DNA from: Candidatus Moraniibacteriota bacterium
GTDB lineage: Bacteria; Patescibacteriota; Minisyncoccia; Moranbacterales; UBA2206
Assembly (NCBI GenBank): GCA_026396205.1
Contig: JAPLXF010000028.1
Span: 1-20,769 of the forward strand
Direction: 5' to 3'
DNA: 20,769 nt
Numbering within the stretch: position 1 is the first letter of the stretch; the number at the start of each line of letters is the position of its first letter. Position numbers and translations under genes: made by a program. Positions 19,052 through 20,769 of this stretch are shown piece by piece. Under the pieces are notes generated by a model. The model did no database searches. It worked only from the letters and a program-made list of their open reading frames with translations, and was not told where the DNA came from.

Positions 19052-20560
19052 TCAAAACTCTTCCCAGTTGTCAATAATATAGCCGGTTTTGGTTGGAAAA
19101 AACGGCGGGGCTTCATTAGCTAAATTAGTATCATAATTGTAATTACGGGTGGGATGGAATCCGTACCAAGTATGCCCATCTGTTGTATAAAAAAATGGAG
19201 CTTCTTTGGAAATTATTGAACCGGTAATATTCAGACTTGTTCTTGTCGTATCAAAATGATCAAACAGCCCCACTCTTCCATTTTTGGCAATCAACACGGC
19301 ATTAACATTCAAAGGATTAGAGCTATCATCCGTAACGAAAACATTATATTGCCCAATAATTCCCAGCATTTCCGTTCCATTTGAATATGTATAGGTTATA
19401 TTTTTTGAAAGATAGACATTTTTTCCTCCAGTAGTAAGAGCAAGATTTGAATTACCATGCGCATCAACAGATGCATCGGCTGCCACAACTGTAACTTTTT
19501 TATTTGTTAAAACACCCTCTATCCAAACATTTCCATTCACAAAAATTATCCCATTTTGAGGAATTTCATAATTTTTTACATATGCTGGACCGCTACAGCT
19601 AGTAGAAGTGCTTAATGTATCCAAAATATATCTAGTTATAATTCCCGATGAATTCACAGCTGATACAGTGCAAACATCAAAAGAGTTGCCTTTTAATATT
19701 ATTTTTCTTCCGGAAACAGTAGCCGTTGTTCCGGTACCGATATAATTGGGAAAATATCTCCCATGGGTTCCATCGGAAGATTTATCTTTCATGGTTTCCA
19801 AATTATTAATCATACTGGCAAAATCAATACCTGATCGAATATATCTTCCCGCATGGAAAGCCGACGGATGGGAAGGGAAAAAATTGCTTGGAGGCTCCGT
19901 GGGACATGGATGAGGCGGATTGGGATCGCCCGAATGATTGACTCCATAATCTGTATCCGAATTGATGCAAGGAACGGTAGAGGAAACTTCGTCAGTCGCC
20001 ATGCCTTCAAAATTAATACCCTTATTTGAGTGAACTTTTCCCGTAAAAACAGTTGTTGCTCCAACATTAAAAATCGCATCCACTGCAAAAACATGTTTGC
20101 TCCATTCCTCTTTTTTAATTTTAATTTGAATTGTTTTTTTAACACCTGCATCGGAATTCATCCGGCCGGTTGACTTTATCATAAAAGAATAAGTATAAGG
20201 TTCCGGAGGAGTAACCTCTATTGAATATTCGCCAACCGGATCATTGGCCGGAAACCCGGCAACATATGAAGTTCCCACACCACGGGGTCTTTCTGTAAAT
20301 GGGCCGGTTCCTGCCCAAAAATCTTCAATAAAATTTGCATCAGTCGTATTCCCTATTTTTTTTGTAATATACCAAATATAATCATTCACTCCCGCTTCAG
20401 CAATTTGAAAAGCTTGTTGCTTTCTAATTTCATAGGATGACCGCCTAATTTGTGAAGAAACAAATTGAAGGATGGAAACTAAAATAATAGAAACTACAGT
20501 CATAATTACCAACGCAAAAGCCAGCGCTGAACCTTTTTTATTTTTGTAAAACAGTATCAT
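19052..20560 (-). CDS. PilX-like pilus assembly protein (prepilin-like N-terminus)
   Basis: 502 residues. The N-terminus KKGSALAFALVIMTVVSIILVSILQFV is a prepilin-like hydrophobic helix (about 8-35) after a short basic leader; G10-S11 is the likely cleavage position, but the usual E at +5 is missing (A15). QQAFQIAEAGVNDYIWYI (43-60) matches the PilX/PilV-like pattern. The large C-terminal part is beta-rich, with many Asn, Thr and Gly and no recognised adhesin domain. It probably acts as a minor pilin-like priming or surface subunit. Its ATG overlaps the stop of the upstream prepilin-like gene (TAATG). Confidence 0.75.
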   Translation of the reverse strand: MILFYKNKKGSALAFALVIMTVVSIILVSILQFVSSQIRRSSYEIRKQQAFQIAEAGVNDYIWYITKKIGNTTDANFIEDFWAGTGPFTERPRGVGTSYVAGFPANDPVGEYSIEVTPPEPYTYSFMIKSTGRMNSDAGVKKTIQIKIKKEEWSKHVFAVDAIFNVGATTVFTGKVHSNKGINFEGMATDEVSSTVPCINSDTDYGVNHSGDPNPPHPCPTEPPSNFFPSHPSAFHAGRYIRSGIDFASMINNLETMKDKSSDGTHGRYFPNYIGTGTTATVSGRKIILKGNSFDVCTVSAVNSSGIITRYILDTLSTSTSCSGPAYVKNYEIPQNGIIFVNGNVWIEGVLTNKKVTVVAADASVDAHGNSNLALTTGGKNVYLSKNITYTYSNGTEMLGIIGQYNVFVTDDSSNPLNVNAVLIAKNGRVGLFDHFDTTRTSLNITGSIISKEAPFFYTTDGHTWYGFHPTRNYNYDTNLANEAPPFFPTKTGYIIDNWEEF

Positions 20561-20769
20561 TATTTTTTTATATTTCTTAATTTAGAATACGATTCCAAAA
20601 CAACATCGTTTTCAACCCGGTTAGGATTAGTATTAACTCTCAAAAAAATTTTAACCAAGGTTGTCATTGAAGCTTCGTTAGTCTCAGTATTTGTCTGATC
20701 ATAATAGGAAAAAACCGGTTCGCCTGCTTCATTAACCACATTTCTTACAATAATCTTTGCCGTGCCTTG
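20560..20769 (-). CDS. Prepilin-like protein, C-terminal fragment
   Basis: The last 69 codons of a gene that continues beyond the window edge. Visible sequence includes VRNVVNEAGEPVFSYYDQ, VKIFLRVNTNPNRVENDVV and LESYSKLRN at the end. This pattern (a Y-x-D strand, a strand of repeated hydrophobics, then an ES...LRN ending) resembles minor pseudopilins of the PilW/GspJ type. Position directly upstream of a PilX-like gene supports that. The N-terminal prepilin helix is outside the window, so the call is tentative. Confidence 0.6.
   Translation of the reverse strand, partial: QGTAKIIVRNVVNEAGEPVFSYYDQTNTETNEASMTTLVKIFLRVNTNPNRVENDVVLESYSKLRNIKK

Noticed and set aside
1..20769. CRISPR array or insertion sequence
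   Set aside because: No regularly spaced repeats with unique spacers and no transposase or integrase gene were found; the repeats present are isolated palindromes.

Overview
This window looks like chromosome from a member of the Candidate Phyla Radiation (Patescibacteria, Parcubacteria-like). The reasons are a small-genome gene set (trpS, tsaD, a PilM/N/O pilus operon, a VanW-family protein), few convincing Shine-Dalgarno sites, several promoters that put the start codon almost at the transcription start, and many GC-rich palindromic repeats scattered between and inside genes. The phylum assignment is inference from gene content and style; no rRNA or ribosomal protein gene is present. TGA is used as an ordinary stop by tsaD, the HNH gene and pilN.

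Layout. 2-5737: the 3' end of trpS, a small promoter-driven hypothetical gene, a bidirectional terminator, then three minus-strand genes (ECF sigma factor, membrane-anchored trypsin-like protease, phosphomannomutase/phosphoglucomutase). The 536-bp gap between sigma factor and protease is rich in structure: a multibranched 93-nt palindrome, two DnaA-box-like sites and an inverted-repeat element. 5740-9641: a divergent promoter, tsaD overlapping a PrsW-like protease gene, an Hsp20 gene with its own promoter and terminator, a 110-bp element with 15-bp terminal inverted repeats, and a VanW-family gene split by a frameshift in an A-run. 9647-10828: a tRNA cluster (Arg-TCT, Lys-CTT, His-GTG, Arg-TCG) that also holds a broken tRNA interrupted by repeats and by the Arg-TCT gene itself, a partial copy of the tRNA-Lys 5' end joined to a palindrome, and a leaderless HNH nuclease gene.

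10850-16186 is an AT-rich accessory island on the minus strand. It holds a 58-residue AbrB-like regulator, an operon of a broken small membrane protein, a membrane-anchored J-domain protein, a double zinc-ribbon protein and a TPR protein, then a Fic protein with an operator-rich promoter, and a remnant resembling the C-terminus of a type I specificity subunit. 16348-20769 is a type IV pilus operon, also on the minus strand: a prepilin-like gene (partial), a PilX-like protein, pilM, pilN, pilO and a small single-membrane-span protein, mostly overlapping and ending in a terminator.

Two themes stand out. First, palindromic repeats have entered functional genes: two in-frame insertions in tsaD and several at the tRNA locus. 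Second, the zinc-ribbon and TPR proteins share a conserved N-terminal segment of about 35 residues and sit beside a J-domain membrane protein, suggesting an uncharacterised chaperone-like membrane system.
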